Assembly: GCF_001261735.1 (NCBI RefSeq)
Contig: NZ_CVRP01000010.1
Location: 124,001-188,000, forward strand
Reading direction: 5' to 3'
Length of the DNA: 64,000 nt
DNA from: Dysgonomonas sp. BGC7
Lineage (GTDB): Bacteria; Bacteroidota; Bacteroidia; Bacteroidales; Dysgonomonadaceae
The position numbers and the translations under genes were made by a program. The notes under the pieces were generated by a model that did not search any database, was not told the origin of the DNA, and worked only from the letters and a program-made list of their open reading frames with translations. Of the stretch, positions 1 through 8,832 are shown piece by piece (position 1 is the first letter of the stretch; the number at the start of each line of letters is the position of its first letter).

Positions 1-28
1 GTGCTCTGGCCAACTGAGCTAAAGAGGC
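1..28 (-). tRNA. 5' part of a tRNA, cut by the window edge
   Basis: On the minus strand, positions 28 to 1 read as the first 28 nt of a tRNA: a seven-base acceptor strand GCCTCTT, then TA, and a D-arm with GCTC, a loop containing GTTGG, and GAGC. The anticodon lies outside the window, so the isotype cannot be called. It starts only 4 nt after the SRP RNA stem closes and shares its promoter, so the two RNAs are probably cut from one transcript, with RNase P making the tRNA 5' end. Confidence 0.8.
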
Positions 29-32
29 AAGT

Positions 33-128
33 GGGCAAGCTTACTATATCGCGTCGCTACAACCGACGGCCCTTGCTGCGATCAAACCCTGGGGGATTAA
101 TCGGGAGCTGACCGTATAGGACTTACCC
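33..128 (-). ncRNA. ffs: Small bacterial SRP RNA (4.5S type)
   Basis: The minus strand from 128 to 33 folds as a short-form signal recognition particle RNA of about 96 nt. The ends pair (GGGTAAG with CTTGCCC, then CTATA with TATAG). The centre carries the conserved domain IV signature: GGTCAG, then CCCCCAGG, a small apical loop, and GCAGCAAGGG, which in the family forms the Ffh-binding symmetric and asymmetric loops. The RNA pairs with Ffh and guides ribosomes making membrane proteins to FtsY and SecYEG. The 5' end matches the start expected from the promoter at 133-163. The exact 3' end is inferred from the closing stem. Confidence 0.87.
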
Positions 129-132
129 GCGA

Positions 133-163
133 CAAAAGTAGATAAATTTTTCTTATCCACAAA
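133..163 (-). promoter_or_regulatory. Promoter of the SRP RNA-tRNA transcript
   Basis: Read leftward, TTTG (163-160) is followed after 19 bp by TACTTTTG (140-133), a full match to the Bacteroidota consensus (-33 TTTG, -7 TAnnTTTG). The predicted start lies 5-7 nt further, exactly where the SRP RNA closing stem begins. This is the best two-box promoter in the window. Confidence 0.75.
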
Positions 164-199
164 ATATGAATTCGATTTTTTCCATTGATTTCCTTTTAC

Positions 200-207
200 T
201 ATATTTG
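200..207 (+). promoter_or_regulatory. Likely -7 box of the pepT-gcvT promoter
   Basis: TATATTTG matches the Bacteroidota -7 consensus TAnnTTTG. No clean -33 TTTG is visible at 19-21 bp upstream, only a T-run. Transcription would start near 213, leaving a leader of about 85 nt before pepT. Confidence 0.45.
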
Positions 208-297
208 TATGAAAGTCTTTTGTAGAAAGAAAAGTCTAGATATCAAAGCGTTATAAATTATAGTTTTCATATAAAAAATATAAATAAAATAAAGATT

Positions 298-1512
298 ATG
301 ACAGTAACAGATCGTTTTCTTAAATATGTGAGATTTGATACCGAATCGGACACAGAAACAGGTATAACTCCGAGCACATCGGGACAGATGGTTTTGGCTA
401 GAGAGCTTGAAAAAGAATTAAAAGAGTTGGGATTAGAAGATGTTTCTCTTGATGACAATGCCTATCTGATGGCTACACTTCCTGCTAATACAGATAAAAC
501 TGTACCTACTATCGGATTTATATCACATCTTGATACAAGCCCGGATTTAACAGGAAAGAATGTAAATCCACGCATTGTAAAGAATTATGATGGAAAAAAT
601 ATACCACTGAATAATGAGGTGACTCTTTCGCCTAACGATTTTCCTGAAATGCTGGATTATATAGGGCAAGATCTTATTGTTACAGATGGTAATACTCTGC
701 TTGGAGCAGATGACAAAGCCGGTATCGCTGAAATTATTACTGCGATTAAGTATCTAAAGGATCATCCGGAAATAAAACATGGGAAAATTCGTATAGCTTT
801 CAATCCTGACGAAGAAATAGGATTGGGTGCTCATAAATTTGATGTAGAAAAGTTTGGATGCGAATGGGCATACACTATGGATGGAGGGCCGGTAGGGGAG
901 TTAGAATACGAGAATTTTAATGCTGCCGGAGTAAAGATTAATATTCAAGGACGGAGTGTACACCCAGGGTATGCCAAAGGAAAAATGATTAATGCTTTAC
1001 TTGTTGCAAATAAACTGATTTCATTGTTGCCTGCCAACGAAAGACCTGAGCATACAACAGGCTACGAGGGCTTCTTTCATCTGACTAATGTTTCAGGAAC
1101 TGTAGATGCGGCAACAGTTGGTTATATTATCAGAGATCACGACCGTAATTTGTTCGAAAACAGGAAGAAACAGCTGTTAGAGGCTGTAGATTATATAAAT
1201 AAAATATATCCGAATAGTACAACTGTAGAGATAAAAGACCAATATTATAATATGCGAGAAAAGGTTGAACCTGTTAAACATATTGTAGATATTGCTTTCG
1301 AAGCAATGAATATGGTAGGGGTGACTCCTATAGTAAAACCGATTAGAGGAGGTACAGATGGTGCTCAACTATCATTTAAAGGGCTACCATGCCCCAATAT
1401 CTTTGCAGGAGGCCATAATTTTCATGGACGTTACGAATTTGTACCTGTACAATCTATGGAAAAGGCAGTTAGTGTAATAGTGAAAATCGCAGAACTTGTA
1501 GTTCAGAAATAA
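298..1512 (+). CDS. pepT: Peptidase T (tripeptide aminopeptidase)
   Basis: A 404-residue M20 family metallopeptidase that removes the N-terminal residue from tripeptides in the cytoplasm. The metal ligands are visible in order: HLDTSPD (first His and bridging Asp region), GADDKAG (bridging Asp), PDEEIG (catalytic Glu and metal Glu), TMDGGPVGE (metal Asp) and GGHNFHG near the C-terminus. The M20 dimerization domain lies between the two halves of the catalytic domain. Length is typical of PepT (about 405-410 residues). The ATG start follows an A-rich leader and no longer in-frame start is plausible. gcvT follows after 30 bp, so the two are probably co-transcribed. Confidence 0.96.
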   Translation: MTVTDRFLKYVRFDTESDTETGITPSTSGQMVLARELEKELKELGLEDVSLDDNAYLMATLPANTDKTVPTIGFISHLDTSPDLTGKNVNPRIVKNYDGKNIPLNNEVTLSPNDFPEMLDYIGQDLIVTDGNTLLGADDKAGIAEIITAIKYLKDHPEIKHGKIRIAFNPDEEIGLGAHKFDVEKFGCEWAYTMDGGPVGELEYENFNAAGVKINIQGRSVHPGYAKGKMINALLVANKLISLLPANERPEHTTGYEGFFHLTNVSGTVDAATVGYIIRDHDRNLFENRKKQLLEAVDYINKIYPNSTTVEIKDQYYNMREKVEPVKHIVDIAFEAMNMVGVTPIVKPIRGGTDGAQLSFKGLPCPNIFAGGHNFHGRYEFVPVQSMEKAVSVIVKIAELVVQK

Positions 1513-1542
1513 TAATTTATACTTTAATACTTAAATACCAAA

Positions 1543-2637
1543 ATGAAAAAAACACCATTTACAGACATTCACATTGCACTTGGCGCAAAAATGCACGAAT
1601 TTGCAGGCTATAATATGCCAATCGAATACTCCGGAATTATTGACGAACATATGACAGTATGTACCGGAGTCGGGGTGTTCGATGTATCACATATGGGTGA
1701 AATATGGGTGAAAGGTCCAAGGGCTCAGGCTTTTATTCAAAGATTGATGAGTAACGATATTTCTACTTTGGAAATAGGGAAGGCACAATATTCTACAATC
1801 GTGAATGATCAGGGGGGGATAGTTGATGATATTATAATTTATCACTACGAGCCCGACAAATATATGCTTGTAGTAAATGCATCAAACATAGAAAAAGACT
1901 GGAAATGGCTTACAGAGCATAATGAGGAATCTGCAGATCTGGAAAATTCTTCGGAGAATATAGCACAATTAGCTATACAAGGCCCTAAGGCATTAGAAAC
2001 ATTGCAGAAACTGACTAAAATAGATCTGACTAAAGTTCCTTATTATTCTTTTGTTATTGGGAGCCTGAAAGGATCAGCTTTGGATAATGTTATAATATCC
2101 AATACAGGATATACTGGAGCAGGAGGTTTTGAAATATATTTTTATCCTCAATATGGTGAAGATATCTGGAATGCGATATTTGAAGCAGGAGAAGAATTTG
2201 GTATTAAACCTATTGGACTAGGTGCCCGCGATACGCTTCGTCTCGAAATGGGATTTTGTCTTTATGGAAATGATTTGGATGATACTACTACCCCAATAGA
2301 AGCGGGGTTGGGATGGATAACTAAGTTTGTAGAAAATAAGGACTTTACAGCACGCGCTATCTTAGAAAAACAGAAGAAAGAAGGAGTTATTCGCAAATTA
2401 TGTGGTTTTCATATGTTAGAAAAAGGTATTCCTCGTCATGGATATGATATCGTAAATGAAAATGATGAAAAAATAGGTATTGTTACCTCCGGTACTATGT
2501 CTCCCACAGCCAAAATTGGGGTAGGGTTAGGGTATATAAAGCCTGAGTATACAAAGCTAAATACACCCATCTATATAAAAATAAGAAATAAAAATTTGAA
2601 AGCAGAAGTTGTAAAGCCTCCTTTCAGAAAACTATAA
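1543..2637 (+). CDS. gcvT: Glycine cleavage system T protein (aminomethyltransferase)
   Basis: A 364-residue tetrahydrofolate-dependent aminomethyltransferase. It takes the aminomethyl group from the lipoyl arm of GcvH, releases ammonia and makes 5,10-methylene-THF. The N-terminal folate-binding domain shows FDVSHMGEI and the VDDII segment with the catalytic Asp region. The middle part has the [11 protein letters not shown] motif and [13 protein letters not shown]. The C-terminal barrel contains [11 protein letters not shown]. Length is standard. No gcvH or gcvP lies nearby, so the cleavage system is split in this genome. It shares a transcript with pepT and ends at a strong hairpin terminator. 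Confidence 0.96.
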   Translation: MKKTPFTDIHIALGAKMHEFAGYNMPIEYSGIIDEHMTVCTGVGVFDVSHMGEIWVKGPRAQAFIQRLMSNDISTLEIGKAQYSTIVNDQGGIVDDIIIYHYEPDKYMLVVNASNIEKDWKWLTEHNEESADLENSSENIAQLAIQGPKALETLQKLTKIDLTKVPYYSFVIGSLKGSALDNVIISNTGYTGAGGFEIYFYPQYGEDIWNAIFEAGEEFGIKPIGLGARDTLRLEMGFCLYGNDLDDTTTPIEAGLGWITKFVENKDFTARAILEKQKKEGVIRKLCGFHMLEKGIPRHGYDIVNENDEKIGIVTSGTMSPTAKIGVGLGYIKPEYTKLNTPIYIKIRNKNLKAEVVKPPFRKL

Positions 2638-2640
2638 AAT

Positions 2641-2679
2641 AAAAAAGGAAGAGTAATATTACTCTTCCTTTTTTATTTT
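2641..2679. terminator. Bidirectional intrinsic terminator between gcvT and ahpF
   Basis: A perfect 17-bp inverted repeat built on GGAAGAGTAAT and ATTACTCTTCC, flanked by A6 on the left and T6 on the right. It can therefore end transcripts from gcvT (rightward) and ahpF (leftward), whose stop codons face each other across it. Confidence 0.9.
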
Positions 2680-2684
2680 TATAA

Positions 2685-4247
2685 TTAATCTATTACATTC
2701 CAAGTATTACCTCTTATACGATCTTCGAATGCTGCGAGGGAAGCTTTAGCACCTTCTCCCATTGATATAATTATTTGTTTGTAAGGTACTGTAGTGACGT
2801 CGCCCGCTGCATAAACTCCCGAAATATTAGTTCTGCAATGGTCGTCGATTTCAATTTCTCCAAAGCGGTTGGTAGCAACCAGATCTTTGAATACGCTGCT
2901 GTTTGCAGCTAAACCAATTTGTACAAAAATACCATCAAGCTCTATTACACGCTCTTGCTGTGTACCTCTATCTTTAATTTTTATGCCTGTCACTTTTTCA
3001 TTACCCAGTACTTCTGTTGTCTGAGAGTTGAGTATTATCTCCACATTCGGAAGGCTTTTAGCTTTTTCCTGTAATACATTATCGGCTTTTAGCTCTTCCA
3101 TGAATTCAAACACGGTTACCTTCGAACATATTCCCGCTAAATCTATAGCAGCCTCTATACCCGAATTTCCACCACCTACTACAGCTACATGTTTACCCTT
3201 ATAGAAAGGTCCATCGCAATGTGGACAAAATGCAACTCCTTTTCCTATGTATTCGGATTCGCCCGGAACATTGAGCTTACGCCAGCTAGCTCCTGTTGCA
3301 ATAATAAGAGCTGGTGTTTTAAATTTTTCTCCACCATTTACATATACAATTTTATGATTGTCTTCTACTTCTACTTTTTCTACTTTTCGATGCTCTAAAA
3401 GGTCGATAGGGTAGTCCTGCATATGTTTTTTTAAGTTAGCAGATAATTCTTCTCCAGTTGTTTTGCTTACAGATATAAGATTTTCTATACCTACAGTTTC
3501 TTTAACTTGCCCTCCTATACGTTCGGCAAGTAAAGCTACTTTCAATCCTTTTCGTGCTGAATATATGGCTGCGGCTGATCCGGCAGGACCTCCTCCGACC
3601 ACTACTACATCATAATCTCTAATTACAGACTCTGAATCTTGTGTTTCTGATCCATATTTTTCTTCCAGTTTTGCAAGTAACTCAGCAAAATCACCACGTC
3701 CTACATGTATAAGTTTTCCATCAGCAAAAACGGCAGGAACTCCTTGAAGTTTCAATGCATCTACCTCTTGTTCATTGATTGCTCCATCTACCATTTCGTG
3801 TGTTATACTCGGATTAGATACAGCTATTATATTAAGTGCTTGAACAATGTCTGGGCAATTAGTACATGTGAGTGATACATACGTGGTTAGTTGAATGAGG
3901 CCTTTCAGAGCTCTCACTCGTTGCATAATAAAGTCGTCAGGGATATTTTTCCCTTTACCGTCACTATTCAATATAGCAAGTAATAAAGAGGTAAATTCAT
4001 GACCATTAGGTATACCTCTAAATTTGATACCTGTATCCTTATCATCTCTTAGTATGGAAAATTCGAGCCCATTACCCTCTTTTATTCGACTAGATAGCTT
4101 AGGAGAACTGGATACAACATCGCCGAGCAATTCCAGTAGCTCATTTCTGCTTTCATGTTGAGAGGAAACAACGATGTCGAATGTATATTGAGCTTTAAGA
4201 TCTGCAAAAATTGATTGTAATTGTTCTTTTAAAGATGTATCTAACAT
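2685..4247 (-). CDS. ahpF: Alkyl hydroperoxide reductase subunit F (NADH:peroxiredoxin reductase)
   Basis: A 520-residue flavoprotein that passes electrons from NADH through FAD and two disulfide centres to AhpC. The N-terminal tandem thioredoxin-fold domain (about 1-200) carries the redox pair in CTNCPD. The FAD-binding Rossmann motif is [12 protein letters not shown], the thioredoxin-reductase type centre is FCPHCDG, and the NADH motif is [21 protein letters not shown] closes the FAD site. Length matches AhpF (about 520). It lies 64 bp downstream of ahpC with a hairpin terminator between them, so expression probably depends on read-through from the ahpC promoter. Confidence 0.97.
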   Translation of the reverse strand: MLDTSLKEQLQSIFADLKAQYTFDIVVSSQHESRNELLELLGDVVSSSPKLSSRIKEGNGLEFSILRDDKDTGIKFRGIPNGHEFTSLLLAILNSDGKGKNIPDDFIMQRVRALKGLIQLTTYVSLTCTNCPDIVQALNIIAVSNPSITHEMVDGAINEQEVDALKLQGVPAVFADGKLIHVGRGDFAELLAKLEEKYGSETQDSESVIRDYDVVVVGGGPAGSAAAIYSARKGLKVALLAERIGGQVKETVGIENLISVSKTTGEELSANLKKHMQDYPIDLLEHRKVEKVEVEDNHKIVYVNGGEKFKTPALIIATGASWRKLNVPGESEYIGKGVAFCPHCDGPFYKGKHVAVVGGGNSGIEAAIDLAGICSKVTVFEFMEELKADNVLQEKAKSLPNVEIILNSQTTEVLGNEKVTGIKIKDRGTQQERVIELDGIFVQIGLAANSSVFKDLVATNRFGEIEIDDHCRTNISGVYAAGDVTTVPYKQIIISMGEGAKASLAAFEDRIRGNTWNVID

Positions 4248-4266
4248 ATTGTCGTATATATTGTTG

Positions 4267-4304
4267 TTTAATAAAAAAAGAAGACCGGTTTACTCACCGG
4301 TCTT
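4267..4304 (-). terminator. Terminator/attenuator between ahpC and ahpF
   Basis: AAGACCGGT and ACCGGTCTT pair across a short loop. Read leftward, the hairpin is followed by a run of seven T. It sits just after the ahpC stop, so it should trim most transcripts to ahpC alone and let a minority reach ahpF, giving more peroxiredoxin than reductase. Confidence 0.85.
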
Positions 4305-4311
4305 TATTATT

Positions 4312-4878
4312 TTAGATCTTACCGACCAAATCTATGCTAGGCTTCAATGTCTCAGCACCTTTTTTCCATTTTGCAGGACACACCTCTCCATCGTGAGTTG
4401 CTACAAACTGAGCAGCTTCTACTTTACGAACAAGCTCATCTGCATTACGTCCAATGCCATTGTCATGTATTTCAGCAATTTTAACCTGTCCTTCCGGATT
4501 GATAAGGAAGGTTCCTCTGTAAGCCATACCTTCTTCTTCGATCATAACACCAAATGCACGACTAAGAACGCCTACGGTATCTGCCAACATTGGATATTTG
4601 ATCTTGCGAATACTATCTGATGCATCATGCCAGGCTTTATGTACAAAATGAGAGTCTGTACTTACAGAATATACTTCCACTCCTAAAGATTGCAGATAGT
4701 CATATTTTTCGGCAACATCTACTAATTCAGTAGGACATACGAATGTGAAATCGGCTGGATAGAAAAAGAAAATAGCCCATTTGCCTTTTACATCTTCATT
4801 GGTAACAGTTTTGAATGATCCATTGTGGTAAGCTTGTACTTTAAATTCAGGTAATTGTAAATTAATGATTGGTTGCAT
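4312..4878 (-). CDS. ahpC: Alkyl hydroperoxide reductase subunit C (typical 2-Cys peroxiredoxin)
   Basis: A 188-residue peroxiredoxin that reduces H2O2, organic peroxides and peroxynitrite in the cytoplasm. The peroxidatic cysteine is C48 in FTFVCPTE; the resolving cysteine is C167 in GEVCPAKW. The length and the preserved C-terminal tail are those of bacterial AhpC. It is recycled by AhpF, encoded next downstream. No TAnnTTTG box is obvious upstream. OxyR control is known in related Bacteroides but no site could be assigned by eye here. Confidence 0.97.
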   Translation of the reverse strand: MQPIINLQLPEFKVQAYHNGSFKTVTNEDVKGKWAIFFFYPADFTFVCPTELVDVAEKYDYLQSLGVEVYSVSTDSHFVHKAWHDASDSIRKIKYPMLADTVGVLSRAFGVMIEEEGMAYRGTFLINPEGQVKIAEIHDNGIGRNADELVRKVEAAQFVATHDGEVCPAKWKKGAETLKPSIDLVGKI

Positions 4879-5181
4879 AATAATGTTTTTTTATATTAAT
4901 ACTAAACTTATAAATTTTATTTAACTGACACGAAGATATATAGTTTATATTTATACACAAAGAGATGTTGATAGATAATTATTATAAGTGTATTGATTTT
5001 ATTAATTGTATAAATGTGTTTTTGTTGTTTATGTATCTGTAAATAAGATTGTTAAATATAATTATCTATTCTATATGTCATATTTATTATTTGATATATA
5101 ATTAATAAAGGGGCTATTTCTAGCCCCTTTATTAATGAAAATATATTATTTATAAGTAATATATTTTCACTAATAAAATTA
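4879..5181. other. Gene-free spacer upstream of ahpC with two hairpins
   Basis: This AT-rich 303-bp spacer must hold the leftward ahpC promoter in its left two-thirds, although no clear TAnnTTTG box is seen. At its right end are two back-to-back inverted repeats. A perfect 16-bp stem with a TTTC loop lies at 5101-5136 (core GGGGCTA/TAGCCCC). A 13-bp AT-only stem lies at 5136-5169. They follow the stop of the HTH gene at 5182 and probably end its transcript and insulate ahpC. Confidence 0.6.
5101..5169 (-). terminator. Double hairpin after the HTH regulator gene
   Basis: First stem 5101-5116 pairs with 5121-5136, perfect over 16 bp with a 4-nt loop. The second stem, TGAAAATATATTA with its complement, occupies 5136-5169. 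There is no long T-run, so the termination role is inferred from position just beyond the stop codon at 5182. Confidence 0.55.
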
Positions 5182-6192
5182 TTACGTTAATGAATTTACG
5201 ATTTTTCTTTGTTCCTGAAAAAATTTATGCCTTTGCATTTCCCCTCCAAATGTAATGAGAGTAGAGTATCGTTTTAAGGACTCAATCCATTCATTATGCG
5301 CATTACATACGTTCTTGTCTAACGAGCTTATTCCATTTATACCATATAGCTCAAGATGAGAATGGTACCTATTATTATTTCCGATCAATATATATGACGC
5401 TTCTATATTTACATTAGAGAGATATAAATATATTTCAGTATTGTTTCCATAGGTTCCGGATATAGACTGTAACTCCATTTCTTCAAGTAGATACAGTAGC
5501 TCTCCTTTCAATGTGTTCATATCTTCATCATCAAGTAGATTAAGATTGAAAAAATAATTAATTTCCCTGATAAGAGCAGAAAATATATCCTGACTAATTA
5601 TTATTCCTGAATGTTTTATCTTTTTTAGTTCTGTTATAAAAATCTTTTGTGCACTTATTATATCTCTGTCTATTATAAAATCTTTAAATGGCAATAAAGG
5701 AATTCTCTTTATCTGATATGCCCATTTAAAAAGTCTGAATTTGGATAAGTTATCATAATGAAGATAAAAGAAAAGAGGTAAATTATTGAATGCGCATTTT
5801 AATTTAGAGTCGGGATATTTATTTACTTTTCTTACCAATTTTATATATTCTTCAAGTCTTTTCTTGTAATCAGTATTAATCTGATAAGCATCTGTTCTAT
5901 TTAGTTCGAAAATAGCCTTTTCATCAGACTGTGCTCCTACAATATTGTCTATAGAAAAATTTAATGCTTGTGAAATAAGTGCAACTTCTTCGAACGAAAA
6001 ACGTACTTCCCCCCTCAATCTTCTGTATACTGACTCTTTTCCCAGACATAGTATATCGGCAAGAACTGATGCTATTCTTTCTTTTTCGGATTTAGATAAG
6101 TCGTCTTTTTCTGTAATTGCTGTTCTAATCGTTTTAATTAACTCATCATGCACATTTATTCCCTTTACTTGCTTAGAATCTACATTATTCAT
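5182..6192 (-). CDS. HTH DNA-binding regulator, Bacteroidota-specific type
   Basis: A 336-residue cytoplasmic protein. Residues of about 38-90 look like an XRE/BetR-like helix-turn-helix: helices around ERIASVLADIL, GKESVYRRLRGEV and FSFEEVALISQALN. The remaining 240 residues are mostly helical and Lys/Ile/Asn-rich, with no recognised enzyme motif, membrane segment or signal peptide; they may bind a ligand or a partner. It stands alone, with about 950 bp of gene-free DNA upstream and the ahpCF unit downstream. The fold of the first 90 residues is fairly clear; targets and inducer are unknown. Confidence 0.7.
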   Translation of the reverse strand: MNNVDSKQVKGINVHDELIKTIRTAITEKDDLSKSEKERIASVLADILCLGKESVYRRLRGEVRFSFEEVALISQALNFSIDNIVGAQSDEKAIFELNRTDAYQINTDYKKRLEEYIKLVRKVNKYPDSKLKCAFNNLPLFFYLHYDNLSKFRLFKWAYQIKRIPLLPFKDFIIDRDIISAQKIFITELKKIKHSGIIISQDIFSALIREINYFFNLNLLDDEDMNTLKGELLYLLEEMELQSISGTYGNNTEIYLYLSNVNIEASYILIGNNNRYHSHLELYGINGISSLDKNVCNAHNEWIESLKRYSTLITFGGEMQRHKFFQEQRKIVNSLT

Positions 6193-7139
6193 TTAACTTC
6201 CTTTTTTTGATATTAATATTCAAATAAAATATAGGAAAAAGACTTTTTTGATAATCTCAGTGTTTAAAGAAGTCCGGCAATCCTTTTTTGTATCTAATTT
6301 TGAATGTTTCAGTGTCAATTATTACAAAAATAAAGATTGAAGCAGGGAGTATGCAGCCTTTTTCTGAGTATTATTTCTAAGTTGTTTTCTAATATTGTAT
6401 TTAATTAATTTAAATTGTATATATCTGTGGGTTATTGGGGCTGAATATTCATTTATTTGTTTTGATAGTTTCTATAATGCATTTTTTGCCTCAAGATATA
6501 GTTCTGTTAACTTTTTTGACATTTTTGTTATCTATATATTTATTTTTATGAAGCGATTTTTTGTCTTTATATAAAAGACATTCTCTAAAGATGTATGAAT
6601 CTTTTTATATAGCTTATTTGTAGCATTATTTTATTTCATACTGTAATATCTATAAATATATGTGATAATCAGCTTGTTGTATTGTATAGGTTATTGAAAA
6701 TATTATTTGATATTTTTTATTGATTATTTTTTCTAGATCAAGTATTGTATTAAGATAAAGCCTTTTATATGGCATGATGATAAAAATGAAGTTAATATAA
6801 ATGTATTATTTTAAAGAGTCTATTGCCTAAACAACTGTTAATAGAAATAGTTCACGCAACCATTGTTATATTGCATTATTCTAGAGAAAAATATAGTCAT
6901 TATTCTGACAGATGAGAATCTTTGTTCGAACTCAAGTTATATTAACAGTTATATCTTCATTTGGTTCATAATTTAGATATTTAGATTTAGGCATGATTTA
7001 ATATTCCTTTTTTTTTATTGCATTTAGTTTAACTGTTAATCTGGAAATCAAATGTGTTAAAAGAGAGATAATATTAGACTTATTGGCTAGATAATACGTC
7101 GGTTATAGAATATTTCTTACCTACTCATATGATTAAAAC
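6193..7139. other. Gene-free AT-rich region of about 950 bp
   Basis: No ORF of convincing codon use is present on either strand. The element AACTGTTAAT occurs near 6833, inverted near 6942, and again near 7030, so three copies fall within about 200 bp. Runs of T and TA-rich stretches dominate. I recognise no tRNA, riboswitch or other known RNA. It must include the leftward promoter of the HTH gene and could hold a small RNA or a decayed gene. Confidence 0.4.
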
Positions 7140-7170
7140 AAAAAAGGATCCCAGTATGAGATCCTTTTTT
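7140..7170 (-). terminator. Intrinsic terminator of the small exported peptide gene
   Basis: AAAAAAGGATC pairs with GATCCTTTTTT across a 9-nt loop. Read leftward, it ends in a T-run, 18 bp beyond the stop codon of the gene at 7188. Confidence 0.85.
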
Positions 7171-7187
7171 GTTTATATAAAAAATAA

Positions 7188-7412
7188 TTATTTTTTATCC
7201 TTCTTGCAACAAGACTTAGTATTGTCTTTTGTACAAGCTTTTTTATCTTTTGATGTGTCTTTTTCTTTTGTCGCAGAATCTTTCTTTTCTTTAGTACACT
7301 CAGTTTTTTCTTTACAACATTCACCTTTTTTAGGTTTAGCGTCCTGAGCCATTACAGCAGTTGATGCCATCAAAGCAACACACATAACCATAGACATTAT
7401 TACTTTCTTCAT
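7188..7412 (-). CDS. Small exported Cys/Lys-rich peptide
   Basis: A 74-residue product. Residues 1-22 form a clear type I signal peptide (two Lys, a hydrophobic core, cleavage after VMA). The mature part of about 52 residues is nearly all Lys, Glu, Asp, Thr, Ser and Cys, with six cysteines arranged as CC, C, C, CC. It has no hydrophobic core, so it is probably unfolded until it binds metal or forms disulfides in the periplasm. Its own -7 box (7454-7461) and terminator (7140-7170) mark it as a single-gene unit. I do not recognise a family. Metal binding or stress buffering is only a guess. An overlapping shadow frame exists but lacks these signals. Confidence 0.75.
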   Translation of the reverse strand: MKKVIMSMVMCVALMASTAVMAQDAKPKKGECCKEKTECTKEKKDSATKEKDTSKDKKACTKDNTKSCCKKDKK

Positions 7413-7453
7413 ACTTCAGTTTTTTTCAATTAGACATATATTATACTCTATTG

Positions 7454-7461
7454 CAAATATA
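7454..7461 (-). promoter_or_regulatory. -7 box for the small exported peptide gene
   Basis: Read leftward this is TATATTTG, a full match to TAnnTTTG, 42 bp before the ATG at 7412. No clear -33 TTTG. Confidence 0.5.
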
Positions 7462-7529
7462 ATAGCTATTCAATTACGATGATATTAAGAGAAGTTAAAT
7501 GTGATGTTATTATTTATAATCAATATGAA

Positions 7530-8696
7530 TTAATAAGCAAATATACCGCATTCGCTTTCTATAAATAGTTCAGTTTTATTTGATTTCTCTACATATCCTA
7601 CTACTTGAGCATCTATATTAAACGATTTTGATATTGAAATAACTTCTTGTGCATATTCTTGTGGCAAATATATTTCCATCCGATGCCCCATATTAAATAC
7701 TTTATACATCTCTTTCCAATCTGTGCCGGATTGTTCTTGTATCAGTTTAAACAAAGGCGGAACAGGGAATAGATTGTTCTTCGTTATTTTTACATTTTCT
7801 ACAAAGTGCAATACTTTTGTTTGTGCTCCACCCGAGCAGTGTACCATTCCGTGTACTACAGAACGTAGGCTTTCTAGAATTTGTTTTATTACAGGAGCAT
7901 AGGTGCGGGTAGGGGAGAGGACTAGTTTACCTGCATCAATTTCCAAACCTTCTATCTCATCAGTTAGTTTCATCTTACCAGAATAAACCAGATCTGAAGG
8001 TATAGACGAATCATAACTCTCAGGATATTTATGAGCCAGATAGTTAGCGAAAACATCATGGCGAGCAGATGTGAGGCCATTACTACCCATACCTCCGTTA
8101 TATTCCTTCTCATATGTAGACTGACCACAAGAAGATAGTCCTACTATAACATCTCCACCTTGTATCTTGTCGTTAGATATTACATCCGCACGTTTCATCC
8201 GACATGTTACAGTACTGTCTACAATGATAGTGCGAACCAAATCACCGACATCAGCAGTTTCGCCTCCTGTAGGATATATATTTACTCCTAATTGGGAAAG
8301 TTCTTCACAAAGATCATTTGTACCGTTGATAATAGCTGATATAACTTCTCCTGGGATAAGCATCTTATTCCGACCAATAGTGGATGATAAAAGGATATTG
8401 TCTGTAGCGCCTACACATAAAAGATCATCTATATTCATTATCAGAGCATCTTGAGCTATTCCCTTCCATACAGATATGTCTCCTGTCTCTTTCCAGTACA
8501 AATAAGCTAAAGAAGACTTAGTACCAGCTCCATCTGCATGCATAATATTGCAATATTCCGGATTGTTACCTAGTATATCAGGTACTATTTTGCAAAATGC
8601 TTTTGGGAAAATTCCTTTATCTATATTTTTTATTGCATTATGTACATCTTCTTTCGATGCCGAAACGCCACGTTGGTTATACCGTTGATCACTCAT
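7530..8696 (-). CDS. purM: Phosphoribosylformylglycinamidine cyclo-ligase (AIR synthase)
   Basis: A 388-residue member of the PurM/AIR synthase family, which closes FGAM to AIR with ATP in purine synthesis. Visible landmarks are MHADGAGTKSSLAY (substrate and ATP contact), the metal-binding region MNIDDLLCVGA, GGETADVGDLVRT, the Gly-rich VIVGLSSCGQS, and HCSGGAQTK near the C-terminal domain. It is longer than E. coli PurM (about 345) and of the type found across Bacteroidales. It stands alone, with the -7 box TAACTTTG at 8731-8738. purH lies in another operon at 36.7 kb. Confidence 0.93.
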   Translation of the reverse strand: MSDQRYNQRGVSASKEDVHNAIKNIDKGIFPKAFCKIVPDILGNNPEYCNIMHADGAGTKSSLAYLYWKETGDISVWKGIAQDALIMNIDDLLCVGATDNILLSSTIGRNKMLIPGEVISAIINGTNDLCEELSQLGVNIYPTGGETADVGDLVRTIIVDSTVTCRMKRADVISNDKIQGGDVIVGLSSCGQSTYEKEYNGGMGSNGLTSARHDVFANYLAHKYPESYDSSIPSDLVYSGKMKLTDEIEGLEIDAGKLVLSPTRTYAPVIKQILESLRSVVHGMVHCSGGAQTKVLHFVENVKITKNNLFPVPPLFKLIQEQSGTDWKEMYKVFNMGHRMEIYLPQEYAQEVISISKSFNIDAQVVGYVEKSNKTELFIESECGIFAY

Positions 8697-8730
8697 ATTC
8701 TGAATATAGGTTTCTTTATTTATCCAGCTA

Positions 8731-8738
8731 CAAAGTTA
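8731..8738 (-). promoter_or_regulatory. -7 box for purM
   Basis: Read leftward, TAACTTTG matches TAnnTTTG, 35 bp before the purM ATG. No convincing -33 box. Confidence 0.45.
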
Positions 8739-8780
8739 ATAAAATAGGGCTTATTAGAAAATATGTATGGTAAAACAAAG

Positions 8781-8810
8781 CAGCCTGTAAAATAATAAAA
8801 TTACAGGCTG
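8781..8810 (-). terminator. Hairpin after the glucokinase gene
   Basis: CAGCCTGTAA and TTACAGGCTG form a perfect 10-bp stem with a 10-nt AT loop, 23 bp past the stop codon. The T-tract is weak, so efficiency is uncertain. Confidence 0.65.
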
Positions 8811-8832
8811 TATAAGTATAAAAAATAAATGA

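Noticed and set aside
7129-7347. 72-codon plus-strand ORF over the small Cys/Lys peptide gene
   Set aside because: It reads through the terminator hairpin and has no promoter or signal; the minus-strand gene has a signal peptide, promoter and terminator.
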